Of a stretch of DNA of 64,000 nt, positions 39,046-50,877 are shown piece after piece (position 1 is the stretch's first letter; each line of letters starts with the position of its first letter). Origin of the DNA: Cordylochernes scorpioides. Lineage: Eukaryota; Arthropoda; Arachnida; Pseudoscorpiones; Chernetidae. Position numbers and translations under genes: made by a program. The notes below the pieces were generated by a model, which saw nothing but the letters and a program-made list of their open reading frames with translations, did no database searches and was not told where the DNA came from. Location: contig CP092863.1 in NCBI GenBank assembly GCA_030710605.1, forward strand, positions 63,076,508 through 63,140,507, read 5' to 3'.

Positions 39046-39802
39046 ATTGAATTTCTGAAGAATTCTTTTTATATATGCATTTTGATTTATAAAGATTGAC
39101 CCATCCAGTTTGCCACTCTATCTTAATACCCAAAAAGTAATTTAATGGTTCACTTGTGATCTTAAATGAAAACATTAGTTCATCAAGAAATTCTTTGATT
39201 TCCTGTTCATTTGTACCAGCAATGATTCCATCATCAACATATATGGCAATAATGAGTAGTTGATCATTTGTTTTTCTGAAGAATAAACAGGGGTCAGCTG
39301 TACTTTCCTTCAGACATCTTTCTTTCATGAAGTTGACTATTTTCTGATTCCAGCATCTTGGTGACTGTTTAAGTCCATAGAGACTTTTCTTCAATTTCCA
39401 TACAAGATCTGTTCCATTGTTGAATCCTTCAGGTTGTTCGATATAAATTTGATCTTGTAAGTCTCCATATAGAAAGGCTGTCTTTATGTCTAACTGTACC
39501 AATTTTAAGTCTTCATTAGCAGCAATTGCTAAAAGAGTTCTTATGGTGTCATGTCTTGCCACAGGACTAAATGTTTCTTCATAATCTATACCTTTCTTTT
39601 GTGCAAACCCTTTTGCTACCAGTCTTGCCTTATATCTTGTAATCTCTCCTTTAGAATTCAATTTGGTCTTTAATACCCATTTACAATCAATCGGTTTTTG
39701 GCCAGGTGGTAATGTTGTGCATTCGTATACATCATTTTCCGTTAAAGAATTCATTTCTTCATTCATTGCTTCTTTCCAAAATTGTGCATTTGGAGAATCC
39801 AT
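39029..39802 (-). pseudogene. Copia reverse transcriptase segment
   Basis: The 257-residue frame has FWKEAMNEEMNSL, CKWVLKTKLNSKG, RYKARLVAKGFAQ, FSPVARHDTIR, the QLDIKTAFLYGDL box with a catalytic aspartate, and IAIYVDDGIIAG with the YVDD active site. These are the ordered RT motifs of Ty1/copia. The upstream junction with integrase at 39802 reads GAATAATGG where GAA-GCN-ATG would be expected, a one-base deletion creating a stop. The RT itself shows no catalytic loss. Confidence 0.93.
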
Positions 39803-40794
39803 TATTCTTTGTATGTCTTGGGTTCAAGACCTTCTGCAATATTTATTTCAGCATCAATATACCTTTGAGGTTTTGATATATTTGATCGATCTCTTAGATT
39901 GTATACGTCTGATGTTTGAACATTGCTTTCAATTTTCTCAATATCTTGAGTATCATTTTGTTCATCAATCTGATTACTTGAAAGTTCCTTATTTCTCTTT
40001 TCAATATCAAGGCTAAATGTTGGTATAGTTTCCTTGAATATTACATTCCTACTTGTGACAACTTTGTTTGAGTTCGGCATCCAGATTCGATACCCATCCT
40101 TGTTACTGCAATAACCAACTAAAATACCTTTTTCGCTTTTGGCATCTAACTTTCTTCTCTTTTCATCAGGCACATGAACAAAACATTCAGTTCCAAATAT
40201 TCGAAGATGATCAACTGCTGTTTTTTTATCAAACCATATTTCATAAGGTGTCTTTCCCTCAATTTGTGTTGGTCCTGTTCTATTCAAAACATATGTAGCA
40301 GTGTTAACTGCCTCTGCCCACAGCTTTAGGCTCATATTTTTGGCATATATCATTGAACGAGCTGCTTCTATTAAAGTCCTGTTTTCTCTTTCCGCTGAAC
40401 CATTCTGTTGTGGAGTATATGGCATTGTGATCCTATGATTAATACCATACTTGTTTGTAATTTTTGAGGTTTCTTTATTTACAAACTCCTTTCCTCCATC
40501 TGTGAGAATTTCTTTCACTATATGTCCAGTAGTCTTTGTTGCCAAGAGAAATTGTTCTAGCTTTTCAATGACTTGTGACTTTTCTTTTAGGAAATACACT
40601 GATCGGTATTTTGTAAAATCATCTTTGAAACACACAAAGTATCTCATCCCTCCTTTCGAAACCTCCTGCATAGGGCCACATACATCTACATGAATTAAGT
40701 TTCCAGGTTGGGTAGAAGCATATTGTTCTCTTGATCCAAAACTCAGTCTATGTTGTTTGCCATAAATGCATGCCTCGCAAGGTTCATTGTCCAT
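39802..40794 (-). pseudogene. Copia integrase segment
   Basis: The 330-residue frame contains CEACIYGKQHR (end of the HHCC zinc-binding domain), the DDE catalytic core (D in LIHVDVCGP, D in LTDGGKEF, E in NGSAERENRT) and the GKTPYEIW and C-terminal region before RT. The N-terminal HH part and the protease junction (40795-41129) are interrupted by stops and frameshifts. The copia order gag-PR-IN-RT-RH is preserved. Confidence 0.92.
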
Positions 40795-41129
40795 TATCTA
40801 TTCCTTGTTCTTTAAGCCATTTTTGAACATGTCTTTTATTTTGATGTCCAAATCTTTCATGCCATAGTTGTAGCATATTGACATTTTGGGTTTTGGCTAA
40901 ATTGACTTCTGCAGCATTTTCAGGTTTGATACTTGTTATTAACATACCATACAAGCCTCCTGGTAGTCTTTTCCCTTCTACAATAACTTCTCCAGTTGTT
41001 GTCTTAAAAAGTTTACAACCTTTTTTTATCCATTTTTATTTCAAACCCTTTATACAATGTGGACTGTAATGACATCACATTACGACTGAAATTGGGAACA
41101 TACCATACATCAGTTAGGTAGTGAGTTTG

Positions 41130-41735
41130 CTATTTACCTTTTACACAAGTTTCAATTGTTATAGTTCCACTTCCATAAGCTATCAATTTTTCATTACTTC
41201 TAACTTTAACAGTCTGTTGGGTAGGAAAATCCTTATAAGAAGTATAAAAACTTGCATTCCTTGTAATGTGGTTAGTAGCTCCTGAGTCACCAATCCAAAT
41301 GTCTTCATCTTGTTCATTGAATCTTTCACTGATTAAACTTTCACTTAATTTTGAATTAAGTTTTAATTTAGTTTCATCCTTTTCTTTATCCTTTAGTTTC
41401 TTCTGTTTTGCATACCTACAATCTTTGGCCAAGTGTCCTTTTCTATGACAAAAGTAACATTCTCTTGTTTTCTGAAAATTTTCATTACTTTTGGTAACTT
41501 TTCCTTTCATATTTTGCTTATTTTCATATGCATTTGCGATTAGTGCCGTCGAACTTGATGCGCTGCATTCATCTCGCTGTTGAATTCTTATTTCGAGTAA
41601 CCGAAGCCTTTGTGTGAGATTGTCTACAGAACGTTCTTCTTTAGACACTGATTCCCAAACACTTTTAAAATCAAAATATTCATCAGGAAAGGTGTTTATG
41701 ATTCTGCACATCAGCATGGATTCTGGCAATTTCAA
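41130..41735 (-). pseudogene. Copia gag C terminus and protease N terminus
   Basis: The 201-residue frame has a CCHC zinc knuckle (CYFCHRKGHLAKDC), a Lys-rich linker and the start of the aspartic protease, IGDSGATNHIT (D-S-G active site). A single gap of about 18 bp with a stop (41736-41753) separates it from the N-terminal gag frame. Confidence 0.9.
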
Positions 41736-41753
41736 ATTTTCATGTTTAGTAAG

Positions 41754-42224
41754 TTAATTTTGCATATCATTCCATAAACTTTCTAGTTTTGAAATGTGCT
41801 TTGAAATATCATCTGTAGGATCCTTCTTAAAATTAAAGAATTGATTATAGAGCATGTCTAATCTTTGACCAGAGCTTTGTTCATAGACACTTAACAATTT
41901 GTCCCACATATCTTTAGTACTTGAGCAGGGAATGATTAGTTGACTTACATCAGGCATCACACTTGTTGTAAATAACAATTGGAATATTGCATCTTCACTT
42001 TCCCATTTTACATATACCTCTTTTTCTTCATTTGTTTCTTGTTTTATTGGCTTTCTATATGTTCCATCAACAACGCCTATTACTTTGTTTATTGTTAAAA
42101 GCAATTTTATATTTTTCTTATATTCTGGCCAGTTTATTAATCCTTCCAATTTGAGAATATTCATACCCATTTTAATATTATCCATTCCAGCCATTACAAA
42201 TATAAATTTTAACGTGATAAACAA
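41754..42224 (-). pseudogene. Copia gag N terminus
   Basis: The 156-residue frame has the DUF4219/UBN2-like copia gag pattern: LEGLINWPEYKKNIKLLL, VKWESEDAIFQLLFTTS and the stretch with WDKLLSVYEQSS and HISKLESLWNDMQ. The start is 77 bp inside the 5' LTR boundary. The methionine of MAGMDNIKMGMNI or the earlier MFITLK are both possible starts. Stop at 41754 by mutation or frameshift. Confidence 0.85.
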
Positions 42225-42282
42225 AATAGAATTCTTTTTAGGCTTACCGTTGCTTCGTTTTTGTTATATTTCGCAGTGAATG

Positions 42283-42301
42283 CGTGGTTGGGTCCATAAC
42301 C
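42283..42301 (-). other. Copia primer binding site
   Basis: Minus-strand GGTTATGGACCCAACCACG abuts the 5' LTR. Drosophila copia has GGTTATGGGCCCAGTCC at this place, pairing with the cut half of initiator tRNA-Met. Confidence 0.8.
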
Positions 42302-42499
42302 TGTTGTGTTTTAACTTTAAAAGCACACAAAAATATAATAAACTTGAATTTGTTTATTCAAGTATCAAAAAACAAAGCTTTACATATAGAACAAATAATA
42401 ATGAAGAAGAAGAAAGAAACATTTTAGGAAAAGGCAAAAACAAAACAAAAGTACTGGTCAAAAAGAAACATTTAAAATTGCAGATTAATATCTTCAACA
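42302..42499 (-). repeat. Copia 5' LTR
   Basis: 198 bp, same length as the partner at 38086. Noted differences: C/T near the end (ATCGCAG against ATTGCAG) and a shifted AAT/AAG microsatellite. Confidence 0.95.
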
Positions 42500-42504
42500 T
42501 GATC

Positions 42505-42926
42505 AATCTTACAATCTCATCTAGCACTTCTATTGTGGCTGGAATCCTCTTTCACTTTTATTTGGATCTCTATTTTGGAACCTTTATCTTCTTCATAATC
42601 TTCATCTATATTCTTCATCTTTATATAATCTTTATCTAAATATTCTTATTCTTTATAATCCTGATATATATATTCCTTTCCTTTATAAACTTTAACTCTA
42701 TATTCTTCTCTTCCTTACAATCTTCAAATCTATTTTCTTCTTTTTATAATATTTATTTGCATTCTTCTTTAAAACTTTTATATTCTTCTTCTTTATATTT
42801 TTTATTCTATAGAATCTTTATCTACATTCTTCTTTTTTCTATAATATTTATCTATATTCTTATTTACTCATTTTTAAATTAAAAAATAATATATTTATTA
42901 AAATATACATAATCTTATATGATATA
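42505..42926. repeat. Polypyrimidine tract with TTCTT/ATATTCTTC iteration
   Basis: Over 350 bp are strongly C/T-biased on the plus strand (TATATTCTTCATCTTTATAT-like words). This is internal sequence of the non-coding LTR element between the copia and gypsy insertions. On the element's own (minus) strand it is purine-rich. No frame is coding. Confidence 0.6.
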
Positions 42927-43552
42927 TGTCATAACTTGTACATAACTGGATGCAAACCCGCCCCAATATGTATGCAATGTATGTTTTAAAAGATTTTAAT
43001 AAAGACAAGGCTTAAGAAATCTGGGAGAGAAAGGCCAAGAGAGGAAGCAATCATTAGCAGGTTTTATTATCCAGGAACTCATAAAACTGGGTTCAAGAAC
43101 CTAGTATTTCCTGGGTCAGGTCAGGACAAGTCTAGAACAAAAGGACAGCAAAGGCGCAATCAGAGGATAGGAACATTGGTTAGGAACCAATGGGAATCGA
43201 GCACCCCTGGAAATCCATCCAATGAGAGCCCGGAAGAGCTTTCGTTTTAAATCGGGAACGAAGTATAGTCAGTCAGGAGATCGCCGCGGTGGAGACCAGT
43301 TTGGAGCCAACCCTATCTTCTCCACCATCAGATAAGTCAATCCTCAATCATGTGAATAGATAGTCAATAGCCAACTCAAACCAATAACTTCAACTCCTTT
43401 TCTCCCTAGATTGCTAGCCTTTTTCCAAAACCAAAACCCTGTGTTTTCTCGTTATTTTCCCCTGTGAGGACACCTTAACACTTCAAACGACTGCGCCCAC
43501 CACAAACAATTAACTCAGCCAACTTCAAATGGTAATTCGCACCGATCTCACA
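42927..43552 (+). repeat. Gypsy 5' LTR
   Basis: TGTCATAACTTGTAC to CACCGATCTCACA. Confidence 0.92.
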
Positions 43553-43570
43553 GTGAGTCGATAGGATAAA

Positions 43571-44493
43571 ATGGAAAGTGACCAGGAAACAGAAGTCAAA
43601 AATAGCGGTGACCTATCGAGAGAGGAGGCGACCGGAGTGGGGGAAACTGGCCCCCTGGCGGACGTTATCGGACAGTTAGCTGCCGCGCTTGCCCAAGGGA
43701 GGTCGTCCGACCTCCCAGGGGCGGCACTCCCGGCCTTCGATGGATCCTAAAGCGCCCGCCAATTCTTCCAAGCATTCGACCGAAAGATGGATGACACCCA
43801 CGTAGAAAACCCCGAAAAACTACTCCGGCTGCCAAACTACCTGACGCGCCAACCCCTGGAACTTTTCAGGAAACTCCGGCTGGCCACCCAGAGCTATTTC
43901 CAGGTGAGGCAAATCCTCTTGGATCTCTATCCGGAATCCAGCGAAGCGTCCTTCGCGAAATACTTCGCCATGAAGCTTGGGGACAAGCGGACCTGGAGAC
44001 GTATTACCGGGAGAAAACCGCTTTGGGTTTACAACTGGGACTCCCACAGGAGGTGATCCTCGAGGCGCTGACGGAGGGGTTGCCGTTCTCCGACCAGCGC
44101 CTGATCCGCGTGGTACCTCCTGAGAGCCTAGGAGAGTGGTTCCGACTGGCACAGCGGATCCACGGGCCCAACATATCAACGGCACGACACCGCGAGGAAC
44201 AACCGCCCACCATGTCGGGTCCATACCCCAGCACACCCCGACGAACAGGTGCATGGACTGCACCTACTCCGCCGTCAAACTGTAAGTTCTGCGGCGCTCG
44301 TCACTGGCACAGCAAAGGCCGGCATAGACCAGCCCCAACACCACACGCAAACGCAAGGGCAGTGCAAAGAGCCCAAAATCTACACACGAGTGCACAGACA
44401 GTGCAAACGGTCCCGACCCAACAACACGCCCAGCGTCCCACGCCCCCACCCCACGCCGAAGACGCACAAGCAGCGGAGGCCTTTCGAAAATGA
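43571..44493 (+). pseudogene. Gypsy gag, with stop and frameshift
   Basis: ATG at 43571, 18 bp after the LTR. An in-frame TAA at 43748 interrupts codon 60. The frame continues openly (QFFQAFDRKM) to about 43985, where the good gag frame shifts: the other frame reads QADLETYYREKTALGLQLGL and goes on to 44493. The C terminus has NCKFCGARHWHSKGRH, a zinc-knuckle-like C-x2-C...H cluster, in a Pro/Thr/Gln-rich tail. With two lesions no normal capsid precursor can be made. Distinctive for a gypsy gag are the LFRKLRLATQSYFQVRQILLDLYP helices. Confidence 0.82.
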
Positions 44494-47400
44494 GGAGGTA
44501 AGAAGGCCCCAACCCTTTACCGTCACCCAGTTGACGATGAAACTTTTTCTAACCTCTGAACTGCCCTCTCCATTCCTAATTGATACAGGCGCAAGTTTAA
44601 ATATAGTGCCATATAACCTATATAAAATGTTAAAAGCTAAACTTCCTAATTTAAAATTAAAAGAACAGTCTATAGACCTACAGGCTATAAATGGTCTTAT
44701 AACAACAATAGGTAAAATAATCCTCCCTCTAACAATAGGTAAATTAACTAGAAAAGAGAATTTCCACGTGGTGGAAGCACCTCTGCCATTTGGAATTCTC
44801 AGCATAAATACCCTCCATAATTTTAAATTAACAATAGATTTCAACCAAGGCACTATATTCCAACTTGGCGCTCCATTGTCTACCCCTACCTACCATTTCA
44901 ACCATGTACCCAATGAATGCACGTATTGGGAATGCCATGTGATATCGCAAAAGACCAACAATACATCCAAATCTTCCGCATATGGCACCCACTGCGTGCA
45001 TCCATTGATCAAAACCCGATCACCCCCATGCCAATCTGGTCACGCGCGCGCAATACACAATTTTTTCACTAAGGCCAATTGCCCTTTTTATATGCCCTCA
45101 AATAACAAAGCCACAACGGCTTCAACTTGCAACCACAATGCACAAAACATGTCCATACAGCAGGACAGCTTACTCACCGAGCACATAAGTGACCATACGT
45201 TGTCACACAACGGTCACACGTACAACCCGCGCAACAAACGCGACACTCACACTAAAATACAACCATTTTCTTCCCCATACACATGCTACAATGCGATACA
45301 CAACCCTCACTATCCACCTCACTTCACCACACTTTTACAAAGATACAACCACATTTTTACCCAAAACAAATTCAGCGTACCATGCTTAAAAATCCCACAA
45401 GTAAAAATCCCCACGAACTCCGACAAAATAGTCACCATACGTCCATATCGTGTCCCGATATGTGACCAACAGGAAATCCGCAACCAGGTACAACAGATGA
45501 TGGAAAATGGCATTATAGAGCAGTCTTTTTCACCTTTCTCTAGCCCGGTCACTCTCGTCACCAAGCGCGACAAGACCAAAAGGTTTTGTATTGACTATAG
45601 AAAGGTGAACGAGCTAATCAGCTCTGATGTCCATCTCCTCCCTAGGATCGAGGATATACTCGACCGTCTCGCGCGGGCCAAGTATTTCTCCACGGCCGAC
45701 ATATCCTCCGCGTATTGGCAGGTTCCAATACATCCCGATTCTCGACCACTGTTGGCCTTTGCCACGCTCGAAGGATTATATCAGCCCACTCGATTACCTT
45801 TCGGGTTAAAAACTAGCCCTCAGATCTAAGAAAGAGCCATGAGTCAGGTCCTACAGAGACACGGACTTGACTGTGTGGCACATTATTTTGATGACATCAT
45901 CATTTTTTCCAACACACTGGAGGAACATCAAAACCACCTGCGACAATTTTTCACCTTTTACGAGGTAGAGAAGTTACAACTTAACTTCGCAAAATGCGAA
46001 TTTTTTAAGCAGTCCATAAATTTCCTAGGCTACACCATCACAGCTGGTACCACCACACCGCTCACACGCAACACAGACATCATCCACGCCATCAAACAAC
46101 CCTACAACCGCAAAACACTACAATCCTTTCTAGGCGCTGTGATTGTCTATAACAAATTCATCCCGGAGTACGCCCGCTTGCGGGCACCACTTAACAACCT
46201 TCTCAAAAAGGATGTCATGTGGGTCTGGGATGAAGATTGCCAAAAGGCGTTCATTAACCTGAAAGAGTGCCTCACACAACACCCCATCTTACACCTTTAC
46301 AAAGAGGGCCTGCCATGCCAAATGTATTGTGACGCATCCACCCTCGGTATAGCAGGCATCCTCAAACAGGTTCACCCTGATGGAAAAGTATATCCAGTCC
46401 AGTATTTCAGCCGCACTCTGCGCTCTCACGAGCAAAACTATTCCATCTCGGAACTTGAGTGCTTAGCAATCGTTGAGAGTGTGGAGAAGTTTCGCATTTA
46501 TTTGATGGGCAGAAAATTTACTATATTTTCTGACCATCACGCATTGCAGTGGCTGAAGACAATCAAAAACCCGTCAGGAAGATTGTTTCGGTGGAGTTTA
46601 CGGCTGTCGAGTTACGAGTATGAGGTCCGCTACATAAAAGGAAAACAGCAATATGAGGCAGATCTCTTATCCCGTAACCCGTTCTGTGGGTTCTTAGACG
46701 CCTCCCTTATTAAGACCCATCAGCCTTCTCCATCGGGAGATTCTAGCCTGACCACTGATCACAATGGACTGCATACCGTTTCCCGAAAAGGTGTAACTAA
46801 AATTATAATCCCAAAAACACTCATTCCCCAACTCTTACAAACAGTACACACGCAATACAACCACCCGGGTATATCACAAATGACACGCTTCATCTCCGCT
46901 CAATATTACTGGCAGGGTATGTCGAAAGACATTACACAAAAGGTTAAAACCTGCCCCACCTGCCAGTTAACAAAACGTCCATTGGGACCCACTTACGGGG
47001 AATTAGGTCAGCCGCCGGAAGCCAAAGGACCCTTTGACCTACTATCCCTCGACACCATAGCAGGATTTGCCAAATATGGCAACACCAAGATATACCTCCA
47101 TGTTGTAGTCGACCATTTTTCGCGCTACACATGGACGTTCCCATCCAAATCCACCAGCATTACCATCTACCAACAGGTACTCAAGCGAGTATTACAGGAT
47201 GTCTCTCCGAAACGCCTTCTTACGGATAGAGCCCCTGCATTCACTTCACCAAAATTTAGTAGCTTCCTGCTTAACAGGAGTAACCACCCGTTACTCACAA
47301 CTAGCAATAATCCACAAGCCAACGGTCTATGTGAACGCCTAAACGCCACCCTCACGGGAAAACTTAGGCTATTACATTTGGAGAATCCTAAGGTCGCATG

Positions 47401-47935
47401 GACCAAGTTAGTCAAACGAGTTACAACGATATATAACAATACCCCACACTCTGTCACCGGTTTTCCGCCCATCTATCTGATGTTTGGCGTCCTACCCCCA
47501 GAACTCTCTGACCATACCACACCTTATCCAGACATCGACAGAGCTAGGAAGATCGCGCACACAAGAACCCAAAACAAACACATACAAGATAAAAACACTT
47601 ATGATCAACGACACAAACAGTCACATTTCGAAATAGGTGACCTGGTGTTAGTTAAATTATATCATCACCCCAACACGGGAAAACTCGCCCCCTATTTCAC
47701 AGGACCATTCACCATATTAGAGGTCGTCTCACCAAACGTGGTCCGTATCGATAGACCCAACCAACCTCTCCAAAGAGATACCGATACGATCCACGTCAAC
47801 AAACTTAAATTATATACAGAAAACATCCAATATATATCACCCCCCGCATTAAGATACACCATGTACGACACAAACACAATTATACGTTCCCGTTTAAACA
47901 TCTCACATCAGAATTGTTTCCAGCAGAACCGTTGA
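44249..47935 (+). pseudogene. Gypsy pol (protease, RT, RNase H, integrase), one nonsense codon
   Basis: The frame overlaps gag in the +1 frame. Protease: LIDTGASLN near 44580. RT: RPYRVPICDQQEI, KRDKTKRFCIDYRKVNE, DISSAYWQVPIHP, LPFGLKTSPQ, then an in-frame TAA at 45827 where Tyr is usual, then HYFDDIIIFS (catalytic DD). RNase H: MYCDASTLGIAG, LECLAIVESVEKF, FSDHHALQWL. Integrase: HHCC (HPGISQM...CPTCQ), DDE core (LSLDTIAG, LLTDRAPAF, NGLCERLNATL) and a GPY/F-like domain (LAPYFTGPFTILEV). Except for the one stop the 1229-codon frame is complete. All catalytic residues are visible. Confidence 0.93.
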
Positions 47936-48534
47936 AATTCAAACCAACAAACAGCGAGCCTTTCAAGCATCTAGATCCTACCATCTTTTCCAGAAAACGA
48001 TTTACGCAATTCACCCACGGTAACAAGAATGCCGACATAGAACAACCACAAACACACCCCGTTTCAAATTCGTCACAATTAATAGAAGTCCAACCAGATA
48101 GCCCAGAGCCACAGTTCATGGCAAAAACATGGAAGAAGATGTGCCAATATCCCATTTTTCATCTAATTGCTATTATATGTTTTTTATTTTTACCCTATGG
48201 ACTCGTCCCATTTTTATTCATCGTTCACATGCTAATTTATACCCTACCCTACCACCGGCTGTTCCAGCTGCAGGAGGCAGTCTTCCATATAGGAAATTCC
48301 GTCCTAAAATCTATCTTCCATATAGGAAATTCAGTCTTAAAATCCATCTTCCATATAGGAAATTCCGTCTATGAATCCGTCTTCCATGTAGGCCAAGCAC
48401 TTGTAAAACTCCTAGACATTCTATGGGAAATTCTCGCCGAAAATTTTGACACACTTAAAGGGCCTCAGCCAACAAACAAGACACCCCAAGCCGACGTAAG
48501 GCAGAATCACACCAGTTCAATTAAGGACCATTAG
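47914..48534 (+). CDS. Third ORF of the gypsy element, membrane protein with 11-residue repeats
   Basis: A 206-residue open frame overlaps the end of pol by 22 bp. Residues 1-75 are hydrophilic. Residues 83-115 form two closely spaced hydrophobic segments (HLIAIICFLFLPYG and VPFLFIVHMLIY). Residues 122-165 hold four 11-residue repeats (FHIGNSVLKSI, FHIGNSVLKSI, FHIGNSVYESV, FHVGQALVKLL), which would be an amphipathic helix. The position is that of env in errantivirus-type elements, but there is no signal peptide, no furin-like site and no cysteine pattern of a fusion protein, so I do not call it env. It is intact although gag and pol are broken. Confidence 0.65.
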   Translation: MFPAEPLKFKPTNSEPFKHLDPTIFSRKRFTQFTHGNKNADIEQPQTHPVSNSSQLIEVQPDSPEPQFMAKTWKKMCQYPIFHLIAIICFLFLPYGLVPFLFIVHMLIYTLPYHRLFQLQEAVFHIGNSVLKSIFHIGNSVLKSIFHIGNSVYESVFHVGQALVKLLDILWEILAENFDTLKGPQPTNKTPQADVRQNHTSSIKDH

Positions 48535-50251
48535 GGCAACGTGCAAAAGTCAATTAGGGAAGCCGGAAATGAGAGGGAGACCGTTCCCCCCCCCCCCACG
48601 CGACAATAAAACGCACGCCATGCTTCCGGTCTCAGGTTGCGAGGGAGGAAGTAATTGAGAACCAGGGCCCCTCTTGGCCGACAGCTATAAATGGAGGTCA
48701 CCGCGTGTTCCCGAGATGGACCATATTTTTCTTTCCAGTTTGAGCTACATATCGACTTTTACGAGATACACAATTTAATAGTATTAATAACAAAAGACTT
48801 GATACGTTACAAACACATCCAAATGAGTTTTACATTTCTATTCTTCTTTTAAAGACATCCAAAACTCTACATTTACCTTAGACTTTAAACAACATCACAA
48901 CCCATGCACAACACGCAGGCCTCAAGGTTAATTATGAACAAAACATGCACATAACCACTTAACTGATAGGAAAAATTAGGTAGCTAAGCTTTCGAGCTCG
49001 CGTTTCTGCCGAAGGGATTAAACAACCATTTTAGAAGGATCGAGGGACTCTCCTCGGACCCTGTATTAAAAGATTTTGACTCCGGTGTTGACACTCGATA
49101 TATAAAAGTGGGTATCGGGCGAGCATAACTTAAGTGCCCTAGGGAAATGCATAAAAATCCCTAGAACGCATTAAGGCTCGGGACATATTAACATACTAAA
49201 TTCGGCCTTGAGACCTCGAAAAAAAAAAAAACAACACCAACACAAAGACAAAATACACACGTAAGGTTAATTAGATTCCCATGTCTCCTGTATACACAAT
49301 ATAAAGCACAATTGGGAAAGATCATGTTTTACCCAAGAGTCGCGCAGAAAGAGAAAAAATCTACAGAATTAATTGCGGCGTTGACATAGATTATGGCATA
49401 TAATTTTGATTATAAAAGGCGAGTTTGCGAACCTCGCTATACATATTTTTTATATCTCATTCATTTACATTATTTTCCTATGTTTAAATTCAAGTTACTT
49501 AATCAAATTTACCATTTTTTATTAATTCAAATACTTATCATTTATTTTAGCAATTATTTACCATTTTATTAACCACTTCTTTTATTTTGTTCATAATTCA
49601 ATAACTAAACAAAATTTTATCAACGAAAACTCATTGGTTTTCTTTTAAAATTAGATATATATATATTTTTTATTTTGATTTACAAAAAACCTTTTTCCTT
49701 TTTTTTCTCACCATGCAACAAAGTATTTTTCTTTTTTTTCCATGCAACAAGGCATTCACTTTGATTTCTTCCAACTTTTTATTTTGATTTCTCAAAAGAC
49801 CTAATAGAACTCCCTCGATTTTCTTCCCAATCTCGAGCAGAATATGATTAGGCATTTTTCCTTTTTTTTCACCAATGCACCAAGGCATTCACTTTGATTT
49901 CTTCCAACTTTTTATTTTATTTTTGATTTCTCAAAAGACCTAGTAGAATTCCCTCGAGTTTGTTCCCCGTCTCGAGTAGAATATCGTTTAGGCGCATTTT
50001 CTTTTCTTTTTATCCCACTATGTACCATAGCATTCATTTTGATGTCTTACAATTAAAATTTTTGATTTTTATTAATTATACGCTATCTATATATCCTCAT
50101 TACCATTCTCTTTTATCTCTTATATCACCACCAATGCTTGTACATAACCTCTCAATAACCACAACTAATTTTCCCACAAAATTATTTTTCTCTTTACCGA
50201 ACTCACTCAGGCTAACCCCTTCGTAAATTCTTCGCATGTAGGGGGCGCATC
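48535..50251 (+). other. Gypsy 3' non-coding region with internal repeats
   Basis: 1.7 kb without a gene. A 12-C run lies at 48586-48597. From about 49680 to 50060 a diverged tandem repeat of about 133-146 bp occurs three times (CAAGGCATTCACTTTGATTT at 49748 and 49881, a weaker copy near 50027) and contains CCCTCGA...TCTCGAG words. Confidence 0.7.
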
Positions 50252-50873
50252 TGTCATAATTTGTACATAACTGGATGCAAACCCGCCCCAATATGTATGC
50301 AATGTATGTTTTAAAAGATTTTAATAAAGACAAGGCTTAAGAAATCTGGGAGAGAAAGGCCAAGAGAGGAAGCAATCATTAGCAGGTTTTATTATCCAGG
50401 AACTCATAAAACTGGGTTCAAGAACCTAGTATTTCCTGGGTCAGGTCAGGACAAGTCTAGAACAAAAGGACAGCAAAGGCCCAATCAGAGGATAGGAACA
50501 TTGGTTAGGAACCAATGGGAATCGAGCACCCCTGGAAATCCATCCAATGAGAGCCCGGAAGAGCTTTCGTTTTAAATCGGGAACGAAGTATAGTCAGTCA
50601 GGAGATCGCCGCGGTGGAGACCAGTTTGGAGCCAACCCCATCTTCTCCACCATCAGATAAGTCAATCCTCAATCATGTGAATAGATAGTCAATAGCCAAC
50701 TCAAACCAATAACTTCAACTCCTTTTCTCCCTAGATTGCTAGCCTTTTTCCAAAACCAAAACCCTGTGTTTTCTCGTTATTTTCCCCTGTGAGGACACCT
50801 TAACACTTCAAATGACTGCGCCCACCACAATCAACTCAGCCAACTTCAAATGGTAATTCGCACCGATCTCACA
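50252..50873 (+). repeat. Gypsy 3' LTR
   Basis: TGTCATAATTTGTAC to CACCGATCTCACA, followed by TATA. Confidence 0.92.
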
Positions 50874-50877
50874 TATA

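Larger units (their letters stand above)
38086..42499 (-). mobile_element. Ty1/copia retrotransposon, recent but coding-defective
   Basis: 198-bp LTRs (38086-38283 and 42302-42499) differ at very few sites, and TGATC flanks at 38081-38085 and 42500-42504. On the minus strand GGTTATGGACCCAACCACG follows the 5' LTR. This is the primer site of Drosophila copia type, complementary to the anticodon-arm part of initiator tRNA-Met. AAGGGGAAG is the polypurine tract before the 3' LTR. The polyprotein is broken into five frames. Confidence 0.95.
42927..50873 (+). mobile_element. Ty3/gypsy retrotransposon with a third ORF
   Basis: LTRs at 42927-43552 (626 bp) and 50252-50873 (622 bp) differ by about four substitutions and a 4-bp indel. 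TATA flanks both sides. Order is gag, protease, RT, RNase H, integrase, then an extra ORF and 1.7 kb of non-coding sequence. A G-rich tract (TAGGGGGCGCATC) precedes the 3' LTR. I could not identify the primer tRNA; GTGAGTCGATAGG follows the 5' LTR. Confidence 0.93.

Noticed and set aside
47914-48534. Envelope glycoprotein of an errantivirus-like element
   Set aside because: Position fits, but no signal peptide, cleavage site or cysteine framework is visible.
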